From: Dermatemys mawii
Taxonomy: Eukaryota > Chordata > Testudines > Dermatemydidae
DNA: 64,000 bases
NCBI GenBank assembly: GCA_007922305.1
Contig: ML677341.1
Coordinates: 65,732,064 to 65,796,063, forward strand
Direction: 5' to 3'
The notes under the pieces: model-generated
Seen by the model: the letters and a program-made list of their open reading frames with translations, nothing else
Told to the model about the DNA's origin: nothing
Database searches by the model: none
Position numbers and translations under genes: made by a program
Shown: positions 50,601-54,647 of the stretch, in pieces
Layout of the letters: the number at the start of each line of letters is the position of its first letter
Position numbering within the stretch: position 1 is the first letter of the stretch

Positions 50601-53214
50601 ATTCAAAAACCAATAGGAGAACACTGCAATCTCCCTGGACATTCAATAACAGACTTAAAAGTGGCAATTCTTCAACAAAAACACTTGAGAAACAGATTTC
50701 AATGAGAAACTGCAGAACTGGAATTAATTTGCAAGATGGACAACTTCAAATTAGGCCTAAATAAAGACTGGGAGTGGATTGGTCACTACAAAAACTAATT
50801 TCCCCCTGCTGATACTCACACCTTCTTGTCAACTGTTTGAAATGGGCCACTTTGATTACACTGGCCTCATTAGGCTGACAAGAGTGATTTTTTTTCCTCC
50901 CTTTGTATTCATCCCTTCTTGTCAACTGTTAAGAATAGCCCACTTCCACCTTAATTGAATTGGCCTCATTAGCACTGACCCCCACTTGGTAAGGCAACTC
51001 CCATCTTTTCATGTGCTGTGTATTTATACCTGCTTCAGTATTTTCCACTCCATGCATCTGATGAAGTGGGTTTAGCCCATGAAAGGTTATGCCCAAATAA
51101 ATTTGTTCGTCTCTAAGTTGCCACAAGGATCCTCATTTTTTAATCATATGTTGTAAGCAAACATTTCATTATCTGTGTTATTAGTAACAAAGAAAAAAAA
51201 AGGTTTTTAAAGTTCACAGTCATTACGCCTTTTGTTAATAATTTGTATTTCCTTCTACTTGAACAATAAAACTGAATGAAATCAGTTTCATTTTTGCTCA
51301 GTTCTAGTTTGAGTTTCAGAAATGACAAGGGAATGTTTATTTGTTTAAAAACAACTGTCTTCACTGAAATTTTAAAAATGTAGGAGCATTTATATTGGCC
51401 TTAGATTGTATAAAAGTTCATGTTAATTCAATTTATTTTTTGGGCCACATTTTGGACAACTGTGTAAGTTTTTCTAAACAGCAGCTCATTTCTCAGGACC
51501 AATAAAAAAAACTAATGTTAATAATACCTAAGATGGTCAGAATCGGAAGTAAAGTTTCCCTGTTTTTTGCTACTACCTTATTAATTCTTTGGAAAGTCAT
51601 TTCAGGCAGGAAACAATTCCTTGTGAACAGTAACTTTTAAATGAGCAAAGAGAACGTTTCTAATCAATCAGAGTCTATGGCAGAAATACAGTCTGAGGCA
51701 CAAGGAAAATCAGTCACCCCACACTTCAAAGTACACCAGTATGTAAACAGATGTCCTTCCTTCCCACATATAACAAGGATTTGTTATCATTGTTGCAATA
51801 CATGTTCCCTACATAGAGTATTATTACAACACCAACTTCAAAAGCCTTCAAACCCTTTCACAAATATGCTTGTGAAAACAGGCAATTCTCAAAGCTGGGG
51901 TCAATTACCATAGTTAGCTATTTTCACCACTTATACATGACTAAGCTCTACATGACACTGATATTGCAAGAAAGCTATGCAGGAATTAGAGCACACCCTT
52001 TCAACTAGCTGGGTGACTCAACTCTATTCTGTACATCCCAATGCTTAACACTAAAGATGAAGGCATTCCCTTTGCACTTTGAACCAGTTATCCAACTCCA
52101 ATGGAAACCAAATGTTCTTGACAACCATGTTTGTCCTCTATATTTGCTGCACATTAATATTGCATGGTCATATCCATGTAAACCACAAATAACCTATTAG
52201 ACGCACAGGCAATACAACAACATAGTAGCAAGGTAAACAATTGAGATTTTTTTTTAAAAGGCAGATGAGGAGAGCAGGAGAGACAGGGTTCAGGAACAAA
52301 TAGCACAAGTTGATTTTTAAACCTAGCTAAAGTTACACAAGAACCAATTCTTAAAATAGGAGACAGCTGGCTGGTAGTTTTTGGGCATCCTGGCTTGCAT
52401 TTGTATTTGAATTTACTTTAGAGTTTATTTATTAATTAGAGCCCAGAGGGGAGTAAGATGCAAATATACTACCCAGGATTAGTGAGTCTGAGTTACAGAA
52501 TGTGTGTGACTTGAGATTATTTTGATCTTCTGTGAGTGTACAATGGCTCAGAGAGCTTCAGAGGGAGATGCAAGAAATGTATGTTTAGTAACACAAGATT
52601 TAGGAGCGCGAGTAAAGTCTCCCAACCCCAGCAGAGGCACCTCCCTGCCAGGGAGCCCTGCCATTAACCCTCTCCTGCCACTAGAACGGGCCTCCAGCCC
52701 AGCATCAGACGGACACCACCTCCCACAGCTGGAGTCAGGTGGGGAGGAGCTGGGTCCCAGGCCTGCATCCTTCCCCTCCCTCTCTCCATTGGAGTCCCGG
52801 CCTTGGCCTGCACCAGGAGGGGCAGAAACAATCCGGGGCACACGAGGGGGCCCTGCCCAGCCCAGACTCCGGGCGGAGGTTGGGGGGAGAGACTTGGGCG
52901 TTGCCCGGACCCTGCCTGGCACCGGACACTGGGGAGACGGGAATCTCCCCCCCACACACACACACGCCACCCCAGCCGGCTGCCCATAGCCGGGGGGGGG
53001 GTGTCCTGTCTAGCAGGGAATGTGCTGCCTCCCCCACGGGGGCCCGCAGGCCGCTAGGTCTTGGGAGGCAGGAGCGCTGGGCGGGTGGGGGGCGCCACAT
53101 GCTGCCCCCTGCCTTGACCCGCCGCCACCAGCAGGAAGCGGAGCCGCCTCCCCACGCGGCTGCTCGGCCCAGCCACTGTCACGCGCTTACCCGCTGCAAA
53201 ATCCTCCTCAACAT
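1351..53214 (-). CDS. EEA1: EEA1 gene, 5' portion (coding exons 1-10)
   Basis: Early endosome antigen 1 is a long homodimeric coiled-coil tether on early endosomes. Its N-terminal C2H2 finger binds Rab5-GTP and its C-terminal FYVE domain binds PI3P. Ten minus-strand exons were assembled by eye: 53191-53214, 40643-40735, 22425-22552, 17010-17064, 16825-16884, 15884-15923, 14870-14977, 14660-14781, 11544-11699 and 1351-1467. All have AG acceptors and GT donors, and phases match at each junction, giving about 301 residues that follow the vertebrate EEA1 order without a gap. Full-length EEA1 is about 1,400 residues, so roughly the first fifth is here; the remaining coiled coil and FYVE domain lie beyond coordinate 1. 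No frameshift or stop interrupts the coding exons. The call rests on clear similarity to EEA1 as remembered, not on an alignment run. Confidence 0.97.
1982..3085 (-). mobile_element. CR1 LINE, 3' part, with reverse transcriptase remnant
   Basis: The plus strand begins with the CR1 3'-end signature (TAGAATCATAG...GGGACCTCAGGAGATCATCTAGTCCAACC), so the element lies on the minus strand with its 3' end at 1982. The minus strand at 2391-2807 encodes the end of the reverse transcriptase palm with the FADD active-site box (about 2775-2786) followed by DTKLGG. The block at 2187-2369 continues with the conserved [20 protein letters not shown] segment in another frame. At least one frame change therefore breaks the ORF, and the element is 5'-truncated and dead. 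Confidence 0.92.
3086..5527. other. EEA1 intron 9, no gene seen
   Basis: AT-rich intron. The open frame at 3929-4201 has no family match and no convincing splice context. No EEA1-like exon was found here. Confidence 0.5.
5528..6150. mobile_element. Non-autonomous hAT DNA transposon
   Basis: The ends are inverted copies: CAGGGTGGGCAAACTTTTAGGCC at the left and the reverse of CGGGGGTGGGCAAACTATGGCCC at the right. The element is flanked by an 8-bp target duplication, AGCTAGAT (5520-5527) and AGTTAGAT (6151-6158), with one mismatch. An 8-bp duplication and these ends are typical of hAT elements. The interior is C-rich and has no transposase; its open frames are composition artefacts. Confidence 0.85.
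6151..6665. repeat. Unclassified interspersed sequence
   Basis: Moderately GC-rich sequence unlike the surrounding intron. Together with 7000-7330 it may be one older element split by the MITE at 6666-6990. No diagnostic ends were found. Confidence 0.3.
6666..6990. mobile_element. Harbinger-type MITE (ACGTCTACACT family)
   Basis: It starts with GGGTACGTCTACACTGTG, an end shared with several other short elements in this window, all carrying a TCTACAC core. The interior repeats TTTGGGTCTATAGAC and TGTAGACGTTTGGGTTC in inverted arrangement. No coding capacity is visible. The right boundary is uncertain. Confidence 0.55.
6991..8192. other. Intron with possible LTR-like repeat, no gene
   Basis: The first 350 bp read like a continuation of a broken interspersed repeat; the remainder is ordinary AT-rich intron. 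No exon or RNA gene was recognised. Confidence 0.4.
8193..9036. mobile_element. Non-autonomous DNA transposon carrying a CA microsatellite
   Basis: The left end GTAACGCCTCACT mirrors the right end AAGCAAGGAGTTAC. The right arm has the sequence AACATCATTTCGCTTAAAGTAGCATTTTTCAGGAACAT, which I recognise as a repeated turtle motif. The element is about 845 bp, has no transposase, and carries a CA run at 8604-8638 in its middle. Confidence 0.7.
8604..8638. repeat. (CA)n microsatellite
   Basis: A perfect run of about 17 CA units, inside the DNA transposon at 8193-9036. It is preceded by a CT-rich run, so it is a likely polymorphic site. Confidence 0.95.
9037..10671. other. EEA1 intron 9, no gene seen
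   Basis: Ordinary intron sequence. The short open frames at 9081-9626 and 10186-10377 match no family I know and lack EEA1-like content. Confidence 0.5.
10672..10878. mobile_element. Short hAT-Charlie-like element
   Basis: The ends are GAGTGGTTCTCAAAC at the left and GTTTGAGAACTGCTG at the right, the classic Charlie-type hAT inverted repeat. It is flanked by 8-bp duplications, GATTAATA (10664-10671) and GATTATTA (10879-10886), with one mismatch. The 207-bp interior includes the GGGGTCGCGACCCCTGG palindrome usual for this family and no coding sequence. Confidence 0.9.
11544..11699 (-). CDS. EEA1: EEA1 coding exon 9
   Basis: This 156-bp phase 0/0 exon encodes 52 residues (211-262). It includes [20 protein letters not shown] followed by [15 protein letters not shown], nearly the same as human EEA1. 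The acceptor is TTTCAG|CTG and the donor is GAG|GTAATA. The open frame continues past both splice sites, but only this stretch has EEA1-like sequence. One small change is RPCVEDV, where human has RPGIEDV (from memory), introducing a cysteine. Confidence 0.96.
11910..12080. repeat. Ancient interspersed repeat fragment
   Basis: Contains TGCTGTAGCACCCAAAGTCCCCAGTCAGGAGTAGGGCATTAGG and then CCTGCGCCCTGAAGAGCTTACTGTACAAA. A related core (GCGCCTGTAAGTCCCAGTCATGGAACAGGAACTCATTGTGCTAAGTGCTATACAAA) recurs at about 57,100-57,165. The family was not assigned. Confidence 0.5.
12112..13505 (+). mobile_element. Penelope-like retroelement with long inverted terminal repeats
   Basis: The left arm begins AGACAAGGTGGGTGAGGTAATATCTTTTATTGGACCAAC. 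Its reverse complement returns at 13,420-13,477, and the similarity continues inward for roughly 300 bp (left to about 12,415, right from about 13,165). Between the arms are degraded plus-strand frames with the [16 protein letters not shown] stretch (about 12,920-12,970), resembling the GIY-YIG endonuclease part of Penelope-like elements. Stops and frame changes break it throughout. Arms of this kind fit the Penelope terminal-repeat arrangement. Confidence 0.75.
13506..14659. other. EEA1 intron 8, no gene seen
   Basis: A purine-rich stretch at about 13,600-13,800 and ordinary intron follow. No EEA1-like exon or recognisable repeat family was found. Confidence 0.5.
14660..14781 (-). CDS. EEA1: EEA1 coding exon 8
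   Basis: This 122-bp exon (phase 1 in, phase 0 out) encodes Asp170 and residues 171-210. It includes [20 protein letters not shown] and ends IIEDLKTEL, matching the EEA1 coiled coil. The acceptor is AACCAG|AT and the donor is CTG|GTAATT. No cysteine or proline occurs and the charge pattern is that of an uninterrupted coiled coil. Confidence 0.95.
14870..14977 (-). CDS. EEA1: EEA1 coding exon 7
   Basis: This 108-bp phase 1/1 exon encodes residues 134-169 and the first base of 170. It contains [20 protein letters not shown], a highly conserved EEA1 coiled-coil block. The acceptor is TCTAG|AAT and the donor is TAG|GTAAG. It is separated from exon 8 by only 88 bp. The strong conservation here, next to the variable exon 6, fits a return to continuous coiled coil. 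Confidence 0.95.
14978..15883. other. EEA1 intron 6, no gene seen
   Basis: AT-rich intron. The 99-codon open frame at 15459-15758 is rich in Asn, Lys, Phe and Met, as expected from AT-rich noncoding DNA, and has no family resemblance. Confidence 0.5.
15884..15923 (-). CDS. EEA1: EEA1 coding exon 6 (40-bp small exon)
   Basis: This 40-bp exon encodes 13 residues ([13 protein letters not shown]) and the first base of codon 134. It matches the short, poorly conserved EEA1 stretch that breaks the coiled coil (EAKPDGLVTDSSA in human, from memory). The acceptor is CTTAAG|GAA and the donor is GCAG|GTGAG. The entry phase is 0 and the exit phase is 1, and both neighbours agree. Its small size and low conservation make it easy for gene predictors to miss. 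Confidence 0.9.
16531..16690 (+). mobile_element. tRNA-derived SINE with CR1-like 3' tail
   Basis: The head (TGGTTTGAGCATTGG...GAGTTCAATCC) has the spacing and sequence of tRNA-type pol III A and B boxes; the B box is at about 16,566-16,576. The body ends with the CR1 3'-end sequence ACTAGATGACCTCCTGAGGTCCCTTCCAACCCTGATATTCTATGATTCTATGATT. This is the design of turtle pol III SINEs, which borrow the CR1 enzyme through that tail. Confidence 0.88.
16825..16884 (-). CDS. EEA1: EEA1 coding exon 5
   Basis: This 60-bp phase 0/0 exon encodes 20 residues (101-120), [20 protein letters not shown], in the early coiled coil. EEA1 proteins carry a very similar [17 protein letters not shown] segment. The acceptor is TCTAG|GAG and the donor is CAA|GTAATT. 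The glutamine run comes from three CAG and one CAA codons directly at the donor, a place where length could vary between species. Confidence 0.94.
17010..17064 (-). CDS. EEA1: EEA1 coding exon 4 (start of coiled coil)
   Basis: This 55-bp exon completes Ser82 (AG plus C) and encodes [18 protein letters not shown], ending in phase 0. The sequence is the onset of the EEA1 coiled coil: heptad-compatible Leu, Val and Ile positions alternate with charged residues. The acceptor is ATTCAG|C and the donor is AAG|GTTAG. It follows the finger exon after a 5.4-kb intron and lies only 125 bp before exon 5. Confidence 0.94.
17581..18075. mobile_element. Interspersed DNA element with imperfect inverted ends
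   Basis: The left end CTGCAGTAACGATGGTTCTTCGAGATGTGTGG is roughly mirrored by the right end ATTATTTGAAGACACACATTACACAGTATTTG. The pair GGGTGCTCTACC and GGAGCACCCCTAG also mirror each other. I recognise the TTCTTCGAGATGTGT end as recurrent in turtle DNA but cannot place the family. No transposase was seen. Confidence 0.55.
18076..19729. other. EEA1 intron 3, no gene seen
   Basis: AT-rich intron. The open frame at 18269-18628 (119 codons) has no recognisable domain and is not flanked by matching splice sites. Confidence 0.45.
19730..20310. mobile_element. Two related MITEs in tandem (TGTAGACAAGCCCT family)
   Basis: The second unit (about 20,030-20,309) begins AGCCTTGTCTAAATGG and ends CTGTGTAGACAAGCCCT, an inverted pair. 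The first unit (about 19,780-19,950) shares with it GTGTGGACAC...AAAAGTG, GAAGAGGTTTAAGCTAAACTGAAAA and the ATTGATATAACTATGTCAGTTTAA tail. Neither has coding capacity. Confidence 0.65.
20311..22424. other. EEA1 intron 3, no gene seen
   Basis: Mixed intron. The overlapping open frames at 21345-21729 on both strands lie in a locally GC-richer patch with no known family. No exon was recognised. Confidence 0.45.
22425..22552 (-). CDS. EEA1: EEA1 coding exon 3 (Rab5-binding C2H2 zinc finger)
   Basis: This 128-bp exon (phase 0 in, phase 2 out) encodes residues 40-81 plus the first two bases of codon 82. It begins [20 protein letters not shown] and continues YELVH, giving a C-x2-C-x12-H-x4-H finger with Cys43, Cys46, His59 and His64. 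This is the known EEA1 finger that binds Rab5; Phe41, Ile42 and Tyr60, which I recall being in the Rab5 interface, are all present. The tail is SGHGGEE-rich, as in other EEA1 proteins. The acceptor TAATAG|GGC has a good pyrimidine tract and the donor is AAAAG|GTAG. A second, related finger lies 13 kb upstream in intron 2. Confidence 0.97.
23010..23680. repeat. Unclassified GC-richer block with internal repeats
   Basis: GCAGAGAAGAGTCAGCCAGAAACTCAACGGCAGAAGCAGCC (about 23,020-23,060) is repeated in altered form at about 23,213-23,262. The motif GCTCGCAAGAGG...GGTGCC recurs as TTCACAAGAGGCAGGTGCC. The block looks like part of an interspersed element, perhaps an LTR, but no ends were identified. 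Confidence 0.35.
23952..25204. mobile_element. 1.25-kb non-autonomous hAT element
   Basis: The left end TACTCCTGGGGGATTTTATGCA is mirrored by the right end TGCAGAATTCCCTCAGAAA. The 8-bp flanks TCCATTTA (23944-23951) and TGCATTTA (25205-25212) match at seven positions, as for a hAT target duplication. The interior is C-rich on the plus strand, so its long open frames on both strands are composition artefacts; no transposase motif was seen. Confidence 0.75.
25230..26500. repeat. Possible LTR-type repeat region
   Basis: The stretch at about 26,150-26,490 (GGTGGGAGTATGTTGGGGTCACCTAGCTGACTGTGACCAAGG and onward) reads like recurrent turtle LTR-type sequence. No paired LTRs, primer-binding site or coding remnant could be confirmed. 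A TGTAGACAAGCCC MITE end follows at about 26,560-26,575. Confidence 0.3.
26576..27670. other. EEA1 intron 2, no gene seen
   Basis: AT-rich intron with no recognisable exon, RNA or repeat family. Confidence 0.5.
27671..28370. repeat. Probable LTR-type interspersed element
   Basis: The sequence from GTGATGGAGTCAGACCAGAAGG to about AGCTTTGCCACAACTGC is clearly richer in G and C than the flanks. It contains GGTCCCTGGGCTGGAACCCGGAGTAGAGGGCGGGCC, which I recall as recurrent in turtle genomes. No second copy or coding sequence lies in the window, so the class is uncertain. Confidence 0.4.
28371..30408. other. EEA1 intron 2, no gene seen
   Basis: AT-rich intron. Small open frames at 29248-29822 have no known family. 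Confidence 0.5.
30409..31200. repeat. MITE fragment and further interspersed repeat
   Basis: GGCTATGCCTACATGGCAATG...CATCTACATTGCATTTTAACCC (30,409-30,510) is a relative of the TCTACAC MITEs. A GC-rich block then runs to about 30,950. From about 31,000 a TTTGCAAAGGTTATGACCTACTTAACATATTCATCC stretch resembles another recurrent turtle repeat. Boundaries are not clear. Confidence 0.4.
31775..32070. mobile_element. Harbinger-type MITE
   Basis: Begins near CTAAGACTTTGGCTATACTGGCAAC and ends TGTGTAGTGAAGACATAGTCTAAG, an inverted pair of the CTATGTCTACACTAC type. Internal sequence such as GCCAGTGTGGACAGC is shared with the MITE at 35,796-36,066. Non-coding. Confidence 0.6.
32436..34000 (-). mobile_element. 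Old CR1-type LINE, near 1.6 kb
   Basis: The plus strand is the reverse complement of a CR1-type LINE: AACATAAGAATGGCACACTGGATCAGACTACTGGTCCATCTAGCCCGGTATCCTG at the 3' end, then GTGTGAAGAAGTACTTCCTTTTGTTTGTTTTAAACCTGCTGCC and GTTGGCTCTTCCCCAACATATC further in. Minus-strand coding sequence for the reverse transcriptase is present only as short broken frames. It belongs to a different, older subfamily than the CR1 at 1982-3085. Confidence 0.85.
34001..35150. other. EEA1 intron 2, no gene seen
   Basis: AT-rich intron, with a small duplication at 34,945-34,990 (GACTAATGCAGAAGTAA twice). No exon recognised. Confidence 0.5.
35334..35408 (-). CDS. Second EEA1-type C2H2 zinc-finger exon in intron 2 (candidate alternative exon)
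   Basis: Directly after the acceptor TTTCACAG, a minus-strand frame reads [20 protein letters not shown] then YQNEH. This is a C-x2-C-x12-H-x4-H finger with all four ligands in place. Its first nine residues equal those of the normal EEA1 finger, and 15 of 25 agree overall. Within those nine codons the two copies differ at four synonymous third positions and no replacement site. The acceptor is in phase 0, as for exon 3, so it could follow exon 2. The frame stays open to a TAG at 35151-35153. The 3' end is unclear: GTAAGT (35375-35370) is a near-perfect phase-0 donor but would cut the finger after its second cysteine; later GT sites are weaker or in other phases. Mutually exclusive use would need a phase-2 donor, and no good one is visible. 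It could be an alternative exon, a short-isoform terminal exon, or a conserved relic. Confidence 0.6.
35796..36066. mobile_element. Harbinger-type MITE with strong internal hairpin
   Basis: The ends are AGTAGGGCTATGTCTACACTAC and TAGTGTAAACACAGC. Inside, a 36-base arm at 35937-35972 (CAGCTGTACCGATGGC...) is repeated inverted at 35998-36033 with two mismatches and a 25-base loop. Non-coding. Confidence 0.75.
36690..37075 (-). mobile_element. Non-CR1 LINE, C-terminal tail of the polyprotein
   Basis: The minus strand encodes a [20 protein letters not shown] stretch followed by [20 protein letters not shown] and [12 protein letters not shown]. This matches the conserved tail that follows the reverse transcriptase in many animal non-LTR retrotransposons (the R-GR-P-LRF-DVCKRD-K-GID pattern). 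About 120 codons remain and the upstream polymerase is absent. The subfamily cannot be named from this fragment. Confidence 0.75.
37699..39582 (+). mobile_element. Harbinger-type element carrying a decayed MYB/SANT gene
   Basis: The left end GACCTTGTCTATGCTACAGAG and the right end ATTCTGTAGTGTAGACATAGCC form an inverted pair, the same family of ends as the small MITEs in this window. The 1.9-kb interior holds a broken plus-strand MYB/SANT-like gene but no visible DDE transposase, so the element is non-autonomous. Confidence 0.7.
38090..39330 (+). pseudogene. Decayed MYB/SANT-like DNA-binding gene of a Harbinger element
   Basis: The frame at 38109-38456 reads [20 protein letters not shown], then [20 protein letters not shown], then [20 protein letters not shown] followed by ELDAILGG. 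This is the trihelix MYB/SANT fold of the DNA-binding partner encoded by PIF/Harbinger elements. An acidic segment ([14 protein letters not shown], from about 38,470) and a late basic helix ([20 protein letters not shown], about 38,983-39,042) follow in other frames. The N-terminus is degraded, and frame changes and stops separate the pieces. Relatives are very numerous in turtle genomes. It is on the strand opposite to EEA1, inside intron 2. Confidence 0.8.
39583..40642. other. EEA1 intron 2 near exon 2, no gene seen
   Basis: AT-rich intron. The open frame at 39950-40288 (112 codons) shows no known family. Confidence 0.5.
40643..40735 (-). CDS. EEA1: EEA1 coding exon 2
   Basis: This 93-bp phase 0/0 exon encodes 31 residues (9-39), a Ser/Asp-rich linker that begins [15 protein letters not shown] and ends [10 protein letters not shown]. 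It matches the EEA1 segment between the N-terminal peptide and the zinc finger. The acceptor is TTCAG|ACT and the donor is GAG|GTATTG. The low-complexity acidic and serine composition suggests a flexible linker. The 12.5-kb intron 1 separates it from exon 1, and the 18-kb intron 2 separates it from the normal finger exon. Confidence 0.95.
40736..42770. other. EEA1 intron 1, no gene seen
   Basis: Very AT-rich intron, with an A run at about 41,636-41,650. Nothing else recognised. Confidence 0.55.
42771..43460. repeat. Possible ancient repeat, unclassified
   Basis: The text GGGCATTCCATGGGTAGGAAG...GGAAGAAAGTACAGAGA and GGGAGCAATGTGATAAGAATAATTCGGGAGAGGGAGG resembles old repeats shared widely among amniotes. 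The family was not identified. Confidence 0.3.
43952..44245. mobile_element. Tigger-like (Tc1/mariner) MITE
   Basis: The terminal inverted repeats are 24 bp: CAGTAGACTCTCGATTATCCAGGA at the left and its reverse complement at the right with one mismatch. A TA dinucleotide flanks each end (43950-43951 and 44246-44247), as for Tc1/mariner insertions. The 294-bp interior has no transposase. It contains GGGCCGGCTCTGGCTTTGTTGCCGCCCCAAGCAC, related to the element at 45316-45604. Confidence 0.93.
44248..45315. other. EEA1 intron 1, no gene seen
   Basis: Mixed intron. The open frame at 44611-44931 has no recognisable domain. Confidence 0.45.
45316..45604. mobile_element. GC-rich non-autonomous DNA transposon
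   Basis: The left end CCGGGGCGGCTCTACG is mirrored by the right end CTGGAGTCGCCCCTG. The interior repeats GCCGCCCCAAGCACCACTTCGGCGGC, a motif I recognise from turtle repeats. The open frames here on both strands come from its GC content. No clean target duplication was seen. Confidence 0.7.
45605..46197. other. EEA1 intron 1, no gene seen
   Basis: Ordinary intron sequence between a DNA element and a SINE; nothing recognised. Confidence 0.5.
46198..46396 (-). mobile_element. tRNA-derived SINE with CR1-like tail
   Basis: A reverse-strand copy of the family at 16531-16690. The plus strand starts with the CR1-like tail (AATCATAGAATATCAGAGTTGGAAGGGAC) and ends with the complement of the tRNA-like head (GGATTGAACTCACAACCC, then GAGCTAGCCCTCC). 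It is longer than the first copy, with an internal CTGCTCAAAGCAGG segment. A T/A-rich tract follows at 46,420-46,447. Confidence 0.88.
46397..48738. other. EEA1 intron 1, no gene seen
   Basis: AT-rich intron. A stretch at about 47,930-48,020 (AAAGTCAATGGGGCTCC) may be an old repeat. No exon recognised. Confidence 0.5.
48739..49460. mobile_element. DNA transposon with CCAAATTCATGA inverted ends
   Basis: The left end CAGGGCCCTACCAAATTCATGA is mirrored by the right end TCATGAATTTGGTGCC. The interior holds an irregular run of TCAA..GCAGCCTCTCCACA units at about 49,100-49,215 and no transposase. Confidence 0.65.
49576..51140 (+). mobile_element. Penelope-like element with RT fragment and GIY-YIG endonuclease
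   Basis: A plus-strand reverse transcriptase remnant has a YTDD active-site box (about 49,748-49,759) followed by SFTIWT. It is followed by the linker and a GIY-YIG nuclease in a 146-codon open frame at 50265-50705, with the Cys/His cluster [14 protein letters not shown] and the core [20 protein letters not shown]. The 3' region ends GATGAAGTGGGTTTAGCCCATGAAAGGTTATGCCCAAATAAATTTG. The RT is 5'-truncated and frame-broken while the nuclease frame is intact, so it cannot replicate by itself. Confidence 0.88.
51141..52599. other. EEA1 intron 1 near the promoter, no gene seen
   Basis: AT-rich intron that changes abruptly into the CpG island at about 52,600. The open frame at 51641-51913 has no family match. 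Confidence 0.5.
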
Positions 53215-53560
53215 GGCTACGGCGGCCCGGTCCCGCCGGCGGACGCGGCGCCGGGGAGGGGGGGACCCGGTCTCCGCGCCGCCCGCCCCGCCCCGCGCGC
53301 TCGGTGACAGCGGGGGCTGCCCGCCGTGGGGAGGAGCCGCCGCCGCCGAAACAGCAGCTGAGGGGCGGGACGGCGGCGCCAGCCTCCGCCACTGACGGGC
53401 GGCCGCTGGGCGGGGCCTCTCCTCCGCCTGGGAGCGGCGACCTGTCCCGCAGGCTGGGCCGGGAGCGCTGCGGCCTCCCGGGGGGCCGCAACCGGCGCTG
53501 AGCGAGGCCCGAGGGGGCGTCTGCTTCCACCCACCCCGCTTGGGTTTGCCTGCTCGGGCC
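52600..53560 (-). promoter_or_regulatory. EEA1: CpG-island promoter of EEA1
   Basis: The region changes abruptly from AT-rich to GC-rich and is full of CpG dinucleotides, most densely at about 53,100-53,520, on both sides of the EEA1 start codon. There is no obvious TATA box at a fixed distance, which fits a broad, housekeeping-type CpG-island promoter. The many open frames here on both strands are by-products of high GC content. The transcription start and 5' untranslated region cannot be placed exactly. Short CA runs occur at about 52,952-52,966 and 53,580-53,598. Confidence 0.85.
53191..53214 (-). CDS. EEA1: EEA1 coding exon 1 (start codon)
   Basis: The first coding exon encodes MLRRILQR, the conserved EEA1 N-terminus. 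The ATG lies at 53214-53212 (minus strand), preceded by GTAGCC, so there is a G at -3 as favoured for vertebrate initiation. The 24 coding bases end in CGG and run straight into the donor GTAAGC at 53190. The splice phase is 0, matching exon 2. The exon sits inside a strong CpG island, as expected for a housekeeping gene. The 5' untranslated region and transcription start are upstream (higher coordinates) and cannot be fixed from sequence alone. Confidence 0.95.
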
Positions 53561-53727
53561 CTATGGCGATGATCCCCCCCCACACACACACACACACATC
53601 GCTTCCTTGGGCCCCTACTGTCGCCGCCCCGGGAAATTCAGCTACAATTAACTGGGCGAGACCAGGCCGGACGCTGCAGGTGGTTGCAGGGCTGGTGGAG
53701 CCCTACCCCTGCTGGGGCCAGGATACC

Positions 53728-53880
53728 AGACAGACAAGGTGGGCGAGGTAATCGCTTTTACTGGACCCACCCCCTTCTGGGGAGAGCCAGGCCAGAGGAG
53801 CTCTGTGGGCTCCAAAGTGGCTCGCCCAGCGGCAGAAACGGGGCCAATAAAAGCTATTATCTCACCCACCCTGTCTGTCT
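53728..53880. mobile_element. Short Penelope-type terminal-repeat copy in the promoter region
   Basis: A 41-base left arm (53728-53768, AGACAGACAAGGTGGGCGAG...) is repeated inverted at 53840-53880 with six mismatches. The arm is the same sequence as the ends of the Penelope-like element at 12112-13505 (ACAAGGTGGGTGAGGTAATATCTTTTATTGGACC). This 153-bp copy lacks the coding interior. It starts 514 bp upstream of the EEA1 start codon, at the shoulder of the CpG island. Confidence 0.8.
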
Positions 53881-53920
53881 AGTACTAAGGACGTAGGACA
53901 AAAGGGAGAGGTTGGTGTAA

Positions 53921-54243
53921 AGGTTACCAAATGTCCCTATTCTATAGGGTCAGTCCAGATTTTTAGGTCTTTTTCTTATATAGGTTCCTATTATCCCTCC
54001 CCCTCCCGATCTTTCACACTTGCTGTCTGGTTAGCCTGGGAAGGTGGCACCTGCCCCAAGCCTGCTATCATTAAGCCAGTGGGGGCTATTAATAAATGTC
54101 CTCTTTAAAACACTGGATCTAGAGTAACCAGACAGCAAGTGTGAAAAATCAGGACAGGGGTTGGGGAGTAATAGGGGCCGATATAAGAAAAAGATGCAAA
54201 AATTAGGACTGTTCTTGTAAAATCAGGACATCTGGTCACCCTA
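53921..54243. mobile_element. Head-to-head inverted pair of a short DNA transposon
   Basis: A copy at 53921-54038 (GGTTACCAAATGTCCC...TTGCTGTCTGGTTAGCC) is followed after about 80 bp by an inverted copy at 54120-54243 (GAGTAACCAGACAGCAAGTG...GACATCTGGTCACCC). Both resemble the complete element at 56724-56860. Together they can form a long imperfect hairpin. Confidence 0.75.
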
Positions 54244-54647
54244 ACTGGATCCCAGGACCATACCTAGGATAACCATGGCTATAAATGCTGTGGATACACT
54301 GAAATAGTTACCCAAAACAGTACCACCAGGACATGCTGAACTGTTGCAGAGACTAGGGAGACAACTAACCAGCAACTGATGACTGAGGAATGAATTTTGT
54401 CACCTAAGCACAATGCAACAACATTAAACGTATTTAAATCCAGTTCACTGAGATTTAAACTTGTGCTTAAGTGTTCAGTGACTGGGTATGTTTTTTCTGT
54501 GCCAAATCCTATCCTAATGGATTCAATGGCAAACTACTACTGACCCTCAAGCAACAAGGATTGTCTGAAACACAGAAAATGAAGTTGTACTAACCCAGAG
54601 AGGAATTGGAAGCAAAGACTACCAGCCTTAAATCTGTTAGGTTACAG
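54244..54647. other. Upstream of EEA1, no gene seen
   Basis: Ordinary sequence between DNA elements, nothing recognised. Confidence 0.5.

Noticed and set aside
52522..53595. Long overlapping open frames on both strands around the EEA1 start
   Set aside because: They result from high GC content in the CpG island. Only the short MLRRILQR exon has support from splice sites and homology.
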